This document shows positions 1 to 8,885 of a stretch of 64,000 bases of DNA, one piece after another. The position numbers were made by a program, and so were the translations under genes. How positions within the stretch are numbered: position 1 is the stretch's first letter; every line of letters begins with the position of its first letter. The DNA lies in contig CBDFJZ010000008.1 in the NCBI GenBank assembly GCA_965248675.1, forward strand, positions 1,116,001-1,180,000. The letters run 5' to 3'. This DNA is from UBA6627 sp965248675. GTDB lineage: Bacteria; Chloroflexota; Dehalococcoidia; UBA2979. A model generated the notes under the pieces. That model saw only the letters and a list, made by a program, of their open reading frames with translations. It was not told the DNA's origin and searched no databases.

Positions 1-378
1 CAGGAGCTGCAGTACCAGGAGGTAACCACTCGGTTCAAGGACGATAGCCTCTATCCGCTGAGCTTCTGGGGCATGGCCGGCGGCGACGATCCCGGCGCCA
101 ACTTCTCCTACGGCTACCACTCGACCGGCAACTACACGATGTCGGTGCCGGACCCGCAGGTGGACGAGTGGATCGAGGCGAGCTCCATCGAGTTCGATCC
201 GGAGAAGCGCAAGGTGCTGCTCGAGGACATCATCAGGAAGTTCTACCTCGACGCGCAGTGGATCTTCCTCTACGAGCCGATCCAGATCGTGGCCACGACC
301 AACCAGTGGGATTGGGACTTCTGGGGCAAGACGCTCGGCAACCCCGAGTACTGGAACATGCGTCCCGCGATGGTGTAA
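1..378 (+). CDS. Peptide/solute ABC transporter substrate-binding protein, C-terminal part
   Basis: The window opens inside this gene: frame 1 is open from base 1 and ends with TAA at 376-378, leaving about 125 codons. The fragment is rich in aromatic residues, with a Trp/Asp/Tyr cluster near its end (DWDFWG, PEYWNM), as in the C-terminal lobe of family 5 (DppA/OppA-like) binding proteins. Family members capture peptides or similar solutes outside the membrane and deliver them to the permeases. The assignment rests mostly on context: two dipeptide-type permeases and two matching ATPases follow on the same strand. The signal peptide and ligand lobe lie outside the window, so the substrate cannot be judged. 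Confidence 0.85.
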   Translation, partial: QELQYQEVTTRFKDDSLYPLSFWGMAGGDDPGANFSYGYHSTGNYTMSVPDPQVDEWIEASSIEFDPEKRKVLLEDIIRKFYLDAQWIFLYEPIQIVATTNQWDWDFWGKTLGNPEYWNMRPAMV

Positions 379-400
379 GCATCCCAGTGCGCACGAGGCG

Positions 401-440
401 GCCGGTACTCCTCGCCTCGTCCGAGGCGAGGAGTACCGGC
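401..440 (+). promoter_or_regulatory. Perfect 19-bp hairpin between binding protein and permease genes
   Basis: Bases 401-419 and 422-440 are exact reverse complements with only TC between them. The hairpin lies 22 bases after the binding-protein stop and 30 bases before the permease start. No T-run follows, so it is not a classical intrinsic terminator. Hairpins at this place in importer operons commonly protect the upstream mRNA or cause partial termination, so that more binding protein than permease is made. That role is inferred here. Confidence 0.7.
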
Positions 441-470
441 GAAGGCACGCATTGAAGGGCTGTCGCGGTC

Positions 471-1394
471 GTGAAGCGTTTCCTGATGTTCCGCATCGGG
501 CAGTCCTTGATCACGATCCTGCTCGTGATGTTCGTGGTCTTCATGGCGGCGCGGGTGGCGGGCGATCCCGTCACCCTGCTCGTCGATTTCGACGCGACGC
601 AGGAAGACATCGATGAGCTGAAGAGCGATCTGGGGCTGAACGACCCGCTCCCCGTTCAGTTCCTTGACTTCGTCGGCGATGCGCTTCGCGGCGACTTCGG
701 CACGTCGTTCCGCACCAGCCGGCCCGCTATGGGTGAAGTCATCGAGCGCGTGCCGGCCAGCCTACAGCTCGCAGGGCTGTCGCTCCTGTTCGCCTTGGTG
801 ATCTCAATCCCGCTCGGCGTCCTCGCGGCGATCACCCGCGGATCGTCGCTCGACGTCTTCGCCCGGTTCGTCGCGCTCTTCGGGCAGGCCGCCCCAAACT
901 TCTGGCTCGGGCTGATGATGATCTTCTTCTTCTCGGTCCGGCTCGGCTGGCTCCCGACCGGAGGGCGCGGCGGCCTCGATCACATGATCCTCCCGGCGAT
1001 CACCCTCGGCACGGCAGGTGCCGCCAGTCTCGCCCGGCTCACACGGTCGGCGATGCTCGACGTGCTCAACAGCGACTACGTGACAATGGCGCGCGCGAAG
1101 GGGCTGCCGGGGCGGACCGTGATCTTCAAGCACGCGCTGCGCAACGCGATGATCCCCGTGATCACGATTCTTGGACTGCGGATCGGCACCCTCATCTCCG
1201 GCTCGGTGATCGTCGAAACGATCTTCGCGTGGCCGGGTGTGGGGCGCCTGATCATCCAGGCGATCAACGTCTCTGACTTCCCGGTTGTGCAGGCCGCGAT
1301 CCTGCTTACCGCCTCGGCGGTGGTGCTCGCGAATCTGCTGACCGATATCGCCTATATGTTCATCGATCCGCGAATCCGTTACGTCAGGTCCTAG
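471..1394 (+). CDS. Peptide ABC transporter permease, DppB type
   Basis: This 307-residue inner-membrane permease has an N-terminal anchoring helix (about residues 10-30), an extracytoplasmic stretch, and a C-terminal block of about five helices from residue 98. The EAA-type loop that docks onto the ATPase is visible around residues 205-225 (ARAKGLPG followed by KHALRNA). Length and layout match DppB/OppB. It starts at GTG 471, which gives the expected N-terminus MKRFLMFRIG; the ribosome site is weak (GAAGGG about 12 bases upstream). It should pair with the next gene as the second half of the channel. The peptide or other substrate cannot be read from the sequence. Confidence 0.93.
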   Translation: MKRFLMFRIGQSLITILLVMFVVFMAARVAGDPVTLLVDFDATQEDIDELKSDLGLNDPLPVQFLDFVGDALRGDFGTSFRTSRPAMGEVIERVPASLQLAGLSLLFALVISIPLGVLAAITRGSSLDVFARFVALFGQAAPNFWLGLMMIFFFSVRLGWLPTGGRGGLDHMILPAITLGTAGAASLARLTRSAMLDVLNSDYVTMARAKGLPGRTVIFKHALRNAMIPVITILGLRIGTLISGSVIVETIFAWPGVGRLIIQAINVSDFPVVQAAILLTASAVVLANLLTDIAYMFIDPRIRYVRS

Positions 1395-1408
1395 CGGGAA
1401 GGGCGATT

Positions 1409-2335
1409 GTGGCAGAGACGGCGACGCGGACCACCGACTTCGACGGCCTGTTCAGGCAGCGACGAAGCAGGAGCTTTGGGCTCCGCCGCGCCTACCAGAC
1501 CCTCGTTCGTTACCCGGTGATCCCCGTGCTGATCTGGCTGATCGTGGTGCTCTTCGCTGTGGCATCGCCGCTCGTGGCGCCGCACGACGCGTTCAGACTC
1601 GAGCTGGCCGATCGGCTGATCCCGCCCGCATGGTCGGACGGCGGCAGCTTCGATCACATCTTTGGGACCGATCACCTCGGGCGCGACATCCTCTCTCGCA
1701 TCATCTACAGCAGTCGCGTCACCGTCATCGTCGTCTCACTCACGGTCCTCGCGGCTGCGATCATCGGCACGTTCCTGGGATTGGTCGCCGGGTATTTCGG
1801 AGGCTGGTTCGACGCCATCCTCATGCGCCTCGTGGATTTCCAGATTGCGCTCCCCTCGTTGCTCTTCGCCGTGATGCTGGCAACCGTCCTGAAACCTGGA
1901 CTCAAGAACGTCATTTTCATTATTATCTTCTTCTTCTGGGCTGCCTTCGCGAGGCTCGTCCGCGCCGAGGTGCTCAGCTTGCGCGAGCGGCCGTTCGTCG
2001 AGTTGTCGCGCGTCGCCGGGGCAAGCTGGTTCCGCATCTTCTGGAAGCACCTCCTCCCGAACGTGCTGAGTACGGTGATGGTGATCGCCACGCTCGAGGT
2101 TTCGTCCGTGATCGTCTTCGAGTCGTCGCTCAGCTTCCTCGGCCTCGGTGTCACGCCGCCAACGGTCTCGTGGGGACAGATGCTGGCGGAGGGCCGCGAG
2201 TACATGACGGTGGCATGGTGGACCGTGACGATTCCCGGCGTGGCGATCTTCGTCGTCGCGCTCTCGGGGAACCTCTTTGGTGACTGGCTACGTGACACGC
2301 TCGACCCGCACCTGCGCCGGGCGGGCGAGGAATAA
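1409..2335 (+). CDS. Peptide ABC transporter permease, DppC type
   Basis: This 308-residue permease is the partner of the preceding gene, which ends 14 bases upstream. A cytoplasmic N-terminus precedes the first helix (about 36-54). The conserved GTDHLGRD motif of the DppC/OppC branch sits at 86-93, and the EAA loop at about 200-222 (VAGASWFRIF then LLPNVL). The start is GTG 1409 behind GGGAAGGG. The junction with the next ATPase gene is short (27 bases), consistent with one transcript for the importer. Confidence 0.93.
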   Translation: MAETATRTTDFDGLFRQRRSRSFGLRRAYQTLVRYPVIPVLIWLIVVLFAVASPLVAPHDAFRLELADRLIPPAWSDGGSFDHIFGTDHLGRDILSRIIYSSRVTVIVVSLTVLAAAIIGTFLGLVAGYFGGWFDAILMRLVDFQIALPSLLFAVMLATVLKPGLKNVIFIIIFFFWAAFARLVRAEVLSLRERPFVELSRVAGASWFRIFWKHLLPNVLSTVMVIATLEVSSVIVFESSLSFLGLGVTPPTVSWGQMLAEGREYMTVAWWTVTIPGVAIFVVALSGNLFGDWLRDTLDPHLRRAGEE

Positions 2336-2362
2336 CCCGGGGCTAGGGACAGAGGTAGCAAC

Positions 2363-3415
2363 ATGGTGGCGCAGACGCGCTTCGAGCGCGCGGCAACCGC
2401 CGACTCCGACGACGACGTACTGCGCGTCGAGCATCTGCGTACGTACTTCTTCACCAGAGATGGCGTTGTCCCGGCCGTCGATGACGTGAGCTTCCGGATT
2501 CGCCGTGGCGAGATCCTCGGCCTCGTCGGCGAATCCGGATCGGGGAAGAGCGTGACCGCGCGATCCGTGATTGGGCTCGTGCCGATGCCGGGCAAAATCG
2601 TTTCCGGCGAGATCTGGTTCCGAGGACTGAACCTGCTGGAACTCCGCGAGTCGGACATGAGGCCGTTCCGCGGAGCCGGCATCGGGATGGTGCTCCAGGA
2701 GCCGATGACCTCGCTCAACCCAGTGCTGACGATCGGCGATCAAGTCTCCGAGATGTTCACCCACCACCCCGAGCGCGCGCCGGAAAACATGTCGCTCATC
2801 GACTCAGTCACGGACATCCTCGGGAAGGTGCGAATTCCGGACGCGGCCCGTCGGGTCGCCGAGTACCCGATGAACTTCAGCGGCGGGATGCGGCAGCGAG
2901 TGTCGATCGCGATGGCTACCGCGTGCTCCCCCGATCTCGTGATCGCCGACGAGCCGACGACCGCGCTCGATGTCACGACGCAGGCTCAGGTCCTGGAGAC
3001 GCTGCTGGAGCTTCGGCGCGATCTCGGTGTTGGCGTGCTCTTCATCACTCACGACCTCGGCGTCGTCGCCGAGATTTGCGACTCCGTCGCCGTGATGTAC
3101 GCCGGAAAGATCGTCGAGTACAACGACGTGCATTCGATCTTCGCGCGCCCGAGGCACCCCTACACGCAAGCGCTGCTCCGCTCCCTGCCGCGTCTCGGCG
3201 AGCGGCTCGAGGCACTCCCCACGATCGAGGGCCAGCCTCCCGATCTTGGTGACCTCCCGCAGGGCTGCGCCTTCGCCCCACGCTGTCCGGCTGCGATCGA
3301 GCGCTGCGACGTCGAGGCGCCACAACTGGTGCCATTCGAGGACGGTGGCCAGGTCTCCTGTTGGGTCGCCGAACAGGAGATCGAAGCCGGGTCATCTTCC
3401 GACGGACCGGCGTAG
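2363..3415 (+). CDS. Peptide ABC transporter ATPase, DppD type
   Basis: This 350-residue cytoplasmic ATPase powers the importer. Walker A is GESGSGKS at 56-63, the signature FSGGMRQ at 172-178 and Walker B with D-loop DEPTTALD at 196-203, with the switch histidine in THDLGVVAE further on. The C-terminal oligopeptide/dipeptide extension carries the cysteine cluster CAFAPRCP...C near residue 300, typical of this family. ATG 2363 has an AGAGG ribosome site. The gene lies 3 bases before the second ATPase, and the two should form the heterodimeric motor. Confidence 0.93.
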   Translation: MVAQTRFERAATADSDDDVLRVEHLRTYFFTRDGVVPAVDDVSFRIRRGEILGLVGESGSGKSVTARSVIGLVPMPGKIVSGEIWFRGLNLLELRESDMRPFRGAGIGMVLQEPMTSLNPVLTIGDQVSEMFTHHPERAPENMSLIDSVTDILGKVRIPDAARRVAEYPMNFSGGMRQRVSIAMATACSPDLVIADEPTTALDVTTQAQVLETLLELRRDLGVGVLFITHDLGVVAEICDSVAVMYAGKIVEYNDVHSIFARPRHPYTQALLRSLPRLGERLEALPTIEGQPPDLGDLPQGCAFAPRCPAAIERCDVEAPQLVPFEDGGQVSCWVAEQEIEAGSSSDGPA

Positions 3416-3418
3416 GGT

Positions 3419-4441
3419 GTGCCGTCGATGACCACAGAGGAACGAGGAACCGCGGCGACCAACGGGGTCATTCTCGAGGTTGACGACCTCAAGAAGCACT
3501 TCCAGACCGGTGGGTTTGCCGCGATCCTGGGCGCTCGAAAGCCACCGATCCGCGCTGTTGATGGCGTGAGCTTCCAGCTCCGCACCGGCGAGAATTTCGG
3601 ACTGGTCGGCGAGTCCGGCAGCGGCAAGACCACCATCGCGCGCACCATCCTGCGGTTGGAGCGGCCGACCGCGGGCCGCGTGCTCTTCGAGGATGCCGAC
3701 GTCCACAAGCTGAAGGGCCGCGCGCTGCGCGAGTTCCGCAGGGCAACCCACGTGGTGTTCCAGGATCCGAACGCGTCACTGTCGCCGCGGATGCGGGTGC
3801 GCGACATCATCGCAGAGCCGCTCTCGATCCAGGGTAGCCGCGGCGCCGAGCTTCACGATCGCGTCGAGGAGGTGCTCGGGCTGGTCGGCCTGAGCCCCGA
3901 TGCGGCGAAGCGCTACCCGCACGAATTCTCCGGAGGCCAGCGACAGCGGATCGCCGTCGCCCGCGCCATCGCGTCCAGTCCACGTTTGATCGTCCTTGAT
4001 GAGCCGGTGTCGGCGCTCGACGTTTCAATCCGTGCGCAAATCCTCAATTTGCTCCGCGAGCTGCAGGACCGGCTCGAACTGACGTACATCACGATCGCGC
4101 ACGACCTCGCGGTCGTCTACCAGGCCTGCGACGTGATCGCCGTGATGTACCTCGGGAAGATCGTGGAGATCGGAGCGCCGGAGGCGCTCTACGAGGAGCC
4201 GGCCCACCCGTACACGCGCATTCTCCTCGCCTCGATCCCCAGGCCGGACCCGTCGCAACGGAATCGCGAGCGCGTGGAACTCACCGGCGAGATCCCGAGC
4301 CCCGCAAACCCGCCCTCGGGTTGTCGATTCCACCCGCGATGCCCGATCGCGATCGACGAGTGCGCGCAGGTCGATCCGGAGTGGCGCGAGATCCGCCCCG
4401 GGCGCTGGGTCGCCTGCCACCGCGCGTTCGAAGGTGGATGA
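3419..4441 (+). CDS. Peptide ABC transporter ATPase, DppF type
   Basis: Second ATPase of the importer, 340 residues from GTG 3419 (ATG 3428 is an alternative three codons in). Walker A GESGSGKT is at 64-71, signature SGGQRQR at 171-177 and DEPVSALD at 194-201. The C-terminal cysteine-rich motif CRFHPRCP...C near 303-316 is that of DppF/OppF. All ATPase motifs are intact. It closes the five-gene transporter unit; a short GC hairpin follows at 4485-4499. Confidence 0.93.
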   Translation: MPSMTTEERGTAATNGVILEVDDLKKHFQTGGFAAILGARKPPIRAVDGVSFQLRTGENFGLVGESGSGKTTIARTILRLERPTAGRVLFEDADVHKLKGRALREFRRATHVVFQDPNASLSPRMRVRDIIAEPLSIQGSRGAELHDRVEEVLGLVGLSPDAAKRYPHEFSGGQRQRIAVARAIASSPRLIVLDEPVSALDVSIRAQILNLLRELQDRLELTYITIAHDLAVVYQACDVIAVMYLGKIVEIGAPEALYEEPAHPYTRILLASIPRPDPSQRNRERVELTGEIPSPANPPSGCRFHPRCPIAIDECAQVDPEWREIRPGRWVACHRAFEGG

Positions 4442-4484
4442 CCAGACGTCGCGTCGCCCCACGCTCGAGCCGCATCGCCCGAGG

Positions 4485-4499
4485 CAGGCCGAAGGCCTG
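4485..4499 (+). terminator. Possible weak terminator after the ABC importer operon
   Basis: CAGGCC and GGCCTG pair around a GAA loop 43 bases after the last importer gene. There is no T-run, so this is at best a weak or factor-assisted stop. Confidence 0.3.
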
Positions 4500-4543
4500 A
4501 CCCCCGGCCCTGACCGTCGGCGCGTCGAGCATCGAATCCCGAT

Positions 4544-5869
4544 GTGAGCGCGTCGGAAGCCGGCGGCGCGCGTTCGCCGATCGGCTCGCTGGCCCGGGCG
4601 ACCCGTCATGCGGCCCAGCGCACGGCCCAGCGGACGGCACGGTGGGCACGTCGCCGTCCGAGGCGCACCATCGCGCTCTTGGCGATCGCCGCGCTCGTCT
4701 ACTCCCAGTGCCTGAGTCCGCCGCCGTGGGACGAGCCGGATCGGATCCCGGCACCGAGCGCGACCACGCGTTCGTTCTCCGCCGGACCTGACGTCTGGCC
4801 CGCCCCCGGCGCCGACGCGGGCGCCACCGGCGTCACCTCCGCCGACCCGCCGATCGACGCGGAGATCGCGTGGACCCGAGGCTTCCCGACGGCAGTCACC
4901 GCCATCGTCGCCGACGAGCGCGCGGTCTACCTCGTGCTTCCCGAGGAGAGCCTCGTGATCGCGCTGGCTGCGGCGACCGGCGCCGAGCTCTGGACAGCGG
5001 ACTTGCCCCGCCGGCCGGATCATTCGCCAGCCCTCGCCGGCGATCTGCTCTACGTGCAGATGCGGGGTACCGGCATGGTCGCGCTGGACGCTGAAACCGG
5101 TGCCGTGCGCTGGGTCGACCAGGCGGATCGCGGCCTCACCGCCACCCTGGCCGTCGTCGAGGGCATCGTCTGGGGCGGCAAACGCGGTCAGGTCGTCGCG
5201 CTCGACGCCGAGACCGGAGCGCCACTCGCCGCGGCCGGGATCGGTGGCTCCTTCGTCCAGGCACGCCTCGCCGTCGGACCCGATCGTGTCGCCGTCGCGA
5301 AGGCGGATGCGCTCGTGCTGCTCGATCGCGCCACCGGCGCCCGCACGTTCGAGGCCCGCTTCCCCGATCTGAGACACGTCGCCGCCGTCGAAGGGACCGT
5401 CGTCGCCGTCTCCGACCGCCAGCTCGTGGCGTTCGAGGGCGACGAAGGTCTGCCGTGGTGGGACGGCGTCCGCGACTGGTGGTTCCGCCTCCATGTCTAT
5501 ATCGGTGTCCCGGACGTACCTACGCCGGCGAACCGCTGGGTTCAGCAGGTGCGCTGTGACGTGCTCGCGCCGGTGCTGCTGTCCGATCGGGTGATCATCG
5601 CGTGCGGGGAAGGCATCGTGCGCGCTCACGATCTGCTCACCGGCGAGTTGCTATGGGAGCAGGATCAGCAACCCCTGGTGGCGTCGCCGGTGATGACTCA
5701 ATCGGGGTTGCTGGTCGTCGAACGGCACGCCCTCGTGTTGCTCGACGCTGAAACCGGTGCTGAGCGCGCACGCCGCGGGCTCCCGGGTGCGCGGATCGGC
5801 GACACGATTGTCACCAGCGCCGCGATCTATCTGCTCACGGCCGAGGACGAGCTGATCGCGCTCCGCTGA
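4544..5869 (+). CDS. Membrane-anchored PQQ-type beta-propeller protein
   Basis: The 441-residue product has an Arg-rich N-terminus, a hydrophobic anchor at about 41-55, a low-complexity spacer, and then repeated blades of the PQQ/BamB type. Visible blade markers include ALDAETGAVRW, ALDAETGAPL, LDRATGA, AHDLLTGELLWE and LDAETGAE. Such proteins usually act outside the membrane as scaffolds or binding platforms. No PQQ-dehydrogenase active-site residues or extra domains are evident, so an enzymatic role is not supported. The start is GTG 4544, the first start that includes the whole basic N-terminus. It converges with the CoA-transferase pair that follows on the other strand. Confidence 0.75.
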   Translation: MSASEAGGARSPIGSLARATRHAAQRTAQRTARWARRRPRRTIALLAIAALVYSQCLSPPPWDEPDRIPAPSATTRSFSAGPDVWPAPGADAGATGVTSADPPIDAEIAWTRGFPTAVTAIVADERAVYLVLPEESLVIALAAATGAELWTADLPRRPDHSPALAGDLLYVQMRGTGMVALDAETGAVRWVDQADRGLTATLAVVEGIVWGGKRGQVVALDAETGAPLAAAGIGGSFVQARLAVGPDRVAVAKADALVLLDRATGARTFEARFPDLRHVAAVEGTVVAVSDRQLVAFEGDEGLPWWDGVRDWWFRLHVYIGVPDVPTPANRWVQQVRCDVLAPVLLSDRVIIACGEGIVRAHDLLTGELLWEQDQQPLVASPVMTQSGLLVVERHALVLLDAETGAERARRGLPGARIGDTIVTSAAIYLLTAEDELIALR

Positions 5870-5885
5870 CGCGCCGCCGCGTGGC

Positions 5886-7118
5886 TCAAGAGAGCGCGCC
5901 GGCTACCAGCAGTTCGACGTACCGCTCGTCGGACACGCCGAGCACCCCCTTGAGCACCTCCTCGGTGTGTTCGCCGAGGTGCGGCGGCCGTTGGAGGTGG
6001 GGTGATTGGCCGTTGAGGCGTGCCGGCTGACCGTGCGTCACGTACGACAGGCCATCGCCGTCGCCGGGCACCTCGACAAAGTGGCGCTCGGGTAGGTGCG
6101 GATCGCGCGTCAGCATGTCCTCGAGGTCCTCGACCACGCCGGCCGCCACCCCTCCGCGCTGCAACTCGTGAGTCAGCTCCCACGCGTCGCGTCCGCTGGT
6201 CGAGGCCGCGATCGCGTCGTCCAACGGGCCGGCGTGGTCGAGCCGGCCGGCGTTCGAGGCGTAGCGGTCATCCTCGGCGAGCTCGGACGAGCCGATCAAC
6301 TCGCAGAGGCGGCGCCACTCGGCGTCGGAGCGGACCGCGATCGCGATCCAGCGATCGTCGCCGCGACAGGGGTACACGCCGTGCGGCGCCCAGTCCGGCG
6401 AGCGGTTGCCCCGCCGCTCCGGGGCTGCGCCGTTGGCCGTGTACTCGAGGATCTGCGGGCCGAGCAGGCCGACCGTCGCCTCGAGCTGCGCGAGATCGAT
6501 GAACGTCCCCTCGCCGGTCCGTTCGCGATGATGCAGCGCCGCCATCAGCGCGCTGACACCAACGTACGGGGTCGAGAAGTCGGAGTAGAGCGGGCCCATC
6601 CCGACCGGCGGCCGCTCGGCGAACCCCATCCCCATGCTGACGCCGCCGTAGGCGACCACCCCGTTCCCGTTGGCGCCGTATTCGAGGTACGGCCCGGTCG
6701 TGCCCATCACCGGCATGGTCAGCATGATGATGTCGGGCTTGATCCGGCGCAGCTCTTCGTAGCCGAGCCCCCAGCGGTCCATGCGGTCGCCCTTGAAGTT
6801 GTTGGTCACGATGTCGGACTGGGCGACGAGCTGCTTCGCGATCTCGATCGCCTCGGGCTTGTTCAGGTTGAGCGTGATCGACCGCTTGTTGGTGTTGCAG
6901 TCGTTGAACACGCTGTTACGGCTGGTTTCGGTGCGCTGCTCCGGTGCCGGCCAGACCCCCCCCGATCGGATCTGATCGACCCGCGACGACGACTCGACCT
7001 TGATCACGTCCGCTCCGAAGTCGGAGAGGATTCTCGAGGTCGCCGGCCCGGCGATCAGCCAGAAGAAGTCCGCCACCAGCAGCCCGCTCAGCGGTCCAGC
7101 CGCTTGATCGTTGCTCAC
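5886..7118 (-). CDS. Family III CoA-transferase (CaiB/BaiF type), catalytic subunit candidate
   Basis: This 410-residue product has the family III (formyl-CoA transferase/CaiB) layout: N-terminal nucleotide-binding half with LSDFGADVIKVE, then GDRMDRWGLGYEELRRIKPD, and a C-terminal half ending in HTEEVL. The aspartate that carries the CoA ester in the family fits SDF in the stretch PLYSDFSTP. The family moves CoA between carboxylic acids; the acids used here cannot be read from sequence. It starts at GTG 7118 inside the stop of the upstream gene (GTGA overlap), so the two CoA-transferases are probably translated together and may form a heteromer. Confidence 0.9.
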   Translation of the reverse strand: MSNDQAAGPLSGLLVADFFWLIAGPATSRILSDFGADVIKVESSSRVDQIRSGGVWPAPEQRTETSRNSVFNDCNTNKRSITLNLNKPEAIEIAKQLVAQSDIVTNNFKGDRMDRWGLGYEELRRIKPDIIMLTMPVMGTTGPYLEYGANGNGVVAYGGVSMGMGFAERPPVGMGPLYSDFSTPYVGVSALMAALHHRERTGEGTFIDLAQLEATVGLLGPQILEYTANGAAPERRGNRSPDWAPHGVYPCRGDDRWIAIAVRSDAEWRRLCELIGSSELAEDDRYASNAGRLDHAGPLDDAIAASTSGRDAWELTHELQRGGVAAGVVEDLEDMLTRDPHLPERHFVEVPGDGDGLSYVTHGQPARLNGQSPHLQRPPHLGEHTEEVLKGVLGVSDERYVELLVAGALS

Positions 7119-8338
7119 ACGATCCCCTGGTCGCGCAACGCCCCGAGGTCACCCTCGCTCAGACCAAGCAGCTCGACGTACACCTCGCGGTTGTGCTCGC
7201 CCAGCGTCGGGGCCCGCTGCCCGGTCGTCGGCCGCTGACCCTCGAACAGCACGGGTGGGCCGGCGTCGATCAAGCTCTCACCCGAGGCTCCGTTCGTCGT
7301 CTCCGTAAAGAAGCCCCGCTCCTGGAGCTGGGCGTCGGTGACGAGGTGTTCAACGCCGTTGACCGGCATCACCAGCAATCTCCGCCGCTGACCCTCGTGG
7401 AAGAGCGTCTCCGAGTCATGGCGGCGAACCAGCTCGGCGATCGCTGCGGTCGTGACGGCTCCATTCATCGCTCGATAGGTTTGATCGCGGAACTCCATCT
7501 GCCGCGCCTCGGATTCGATCCCTTCCTCGTCCAACCACGCGACGAACTCGCGCCAGCGGTAGGGCGGCACCACGAAGCTGATCCATCGACCGTCTTCGCA
7601 GCGATGGATCTGCTTCGTGCCGGCCCGCGTGCTCATCCCGTGCCGGCCGGGGATGGTCCCGTGCCATCGATAGCCGTTGGGTGGAGCGTTCTGTAGCGTG
7701 GCCATCGTTGCCGCCTCCTGGATCGAGACGTCGACGCGCGTGCCGCCCACACTCCCTGCGGCCGATCGATCGCGCCCCACCACGGCGATCAGCAGCGCCG
7801 AGACGAGGGCCAGCGAGGCCATGTGGTACGCCTGCTCGGATGGGGGCTGGTTCGGCGGATCTTCCGGGTACCCGTTGAGGAACATCAGCCCGCTCATCGC
7901 CGAAGCGACGATGTCCGGCGCCTCGTAGCCCGCCATCGGGCCTTCCTGACCGAATGGGGTGACGGTCCCGTAGATCAGGCCCTCGTTGATCTGGCGGAGC
8001 GCCTCGAACCCGAGCCCGAGTTCGTCCATCCGCCCTGGCCGGGCGGTCTCAATCAGCACGTCGCAGGAGGCGATGACCTCGCGCAGGAGTGCGGCGCCAC
8101 GTTCCGTGGCGTAATCGAGCGTGATCCCGCGTTTCCCGGCGTTGTAGTGCAGGTGGTAGAGGCTGCGCTCAGGGTCCTCGACGCCGTCGAGGAACGGCTG
8201 ACGCTCGCGGACCGTCGATCCCGCGGGCGGCTCGACTCGGATCACCTCGGCACCCAGCTGTGAGAGCAGCCGGCCCGCGAATACCGCGGATTCGCCGGCC
8301 AAGTCGATCACCCGAATGTCGCTCAGGGGCGCTATCAC
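7115..8338 (-). CDS. Family III CoA-transferase homologue, probable partner subunit
   Basis: This 407-residue homologue of the downstream gene keeps the N-terminal LSQLGAEVIRVEPPAG motif, the GRMDELGLGFEALRQ stretch and the C-terminal LGEHNREVY. At the place where the downstream protein has its likely catalytic aspartate, my manual alignment puts tyrosine in the stretch EQAYHMAS, so this chain may be catalytically inactive. A start at GTG 8338 gives a normal N-terminus. The stop overlaps the next start by 4 bases. Two-gene family III enzymes are known, for example the SmtA/SmtB malate CoA-transferase of Chloroflexus, so a heteromer is the simplest reading. Confidence 0.88.
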   Translation of the reverse strand: MIAPLSDIRVIDLAGESAVFAGRLLSQLGAEVIRVEPPAGSTVRERQPFLDGVEDPERSLYHLHYNAGKRGITLDYATERGAALLREVIASCDVLIETARPGRMDELGLGFEALRQINEGLIYGTVTPFGQEGPMAGYEAPDIVASAMSGLMFLNGYPEDPPNQPPSEQAYHMASLALVSALLIAVVGRDRSAAGSVGGTRVDVSIQEAATMATLQNAPPNGYRWHGTIPGRHGMSTRAGTKQIHRCEDGRWISFVVPPYRWREFVAWLDEEGIESEARQMEFRDQTYRAMNGAVTTAAIAELVRRHDSETLFHEGQRRRLLVMPVNGVEHLVTDAQLQERGFFTETTNGASGESLIDAGPPVLFEGQRPTTGQRAPTLGEHNREVYVELLGLSEGDLGALRDQGIV

Positions 8339-8408
8339 CGCTGTTCACTCCCGGTCGCGCGCTCCCGATTCGCGGTCTTGAATCGCGTGAGATCACGCAT
8401 CACGGCCA

Positions 8409-8700
8409 TTATTGTAATGGCGGATCGGCGGCACTGCCGCTACCAGGTATCAAGGAACGGCAGCCGTCCTCGGCGGGCGGCCACGATTCTGGCACGGACA
8501 TCAGCCCGTCGAGGATCCAGCGCCGCGTCTCGGCGAGTTCGATCAAGTCGTCCAGCCGAAGACCGAGGCGGCGGTAATCGCGCCGCTTCGCTCGTATGCG
8601 ACCTCAACCAACCGTTGGTACTCGGCCGCCCGCTCCTCGATGTCCTCAAACTCCGCGAGCGCGTCGCGGCTTGAAAGCGGCGGGCCATGCCGAGAAGGCT
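8409..8700 (-). pseudogene. Possible frameshifted small helical protein
   Basis: Two adjacent minus-strand frames look coding-like and join near 8590. The upstream one reads RDALAEFEDIEERAAEYQRL and the downstream one DYRRLGLRLDDLIELAETRR, then runs to a TAA at 8411-8409. The step between frames equals loss of one base. I found no convincing start codon. The product would be a charged, helical protein of about 90 residues of unknown role. Chance open reading in GC-rich DNA is a real alternative. Confidence 0.3.
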
Positions 8701-8885
8701 CAACCGACTAATGCTCCGCACACAAAGGTGGCCCTGCAGAGCGCTGAGTCGCTCGACGTTCGCAGCGGCAGGCGACCTGAAACGGGGGAGGTCTGAGCGG
8801 TGAAGTCGTCCGGTAGCAGCCGGGTTGTGAGGCCATAAGCCAGGGTTACATCAGGCCGGCCATCCGCCAGTGCCTTGGTGTCTCA

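Noticed and set aside
4025..5629. A 534-codon minus-strand open frame
   Set aside because: It lies antisense to the second importer ATPase and the beta-propeller gene, both with clear motifs; its composition is that of a GC-rich shadow.
8335..8409. A 24-codon minus-strand frame ending in a GTGA overlap with the CoA-transferase start
   Set aside because: The overlap suggests a leader peptide, but codons show no distinctive features and no ribosome site; chance is as likely.
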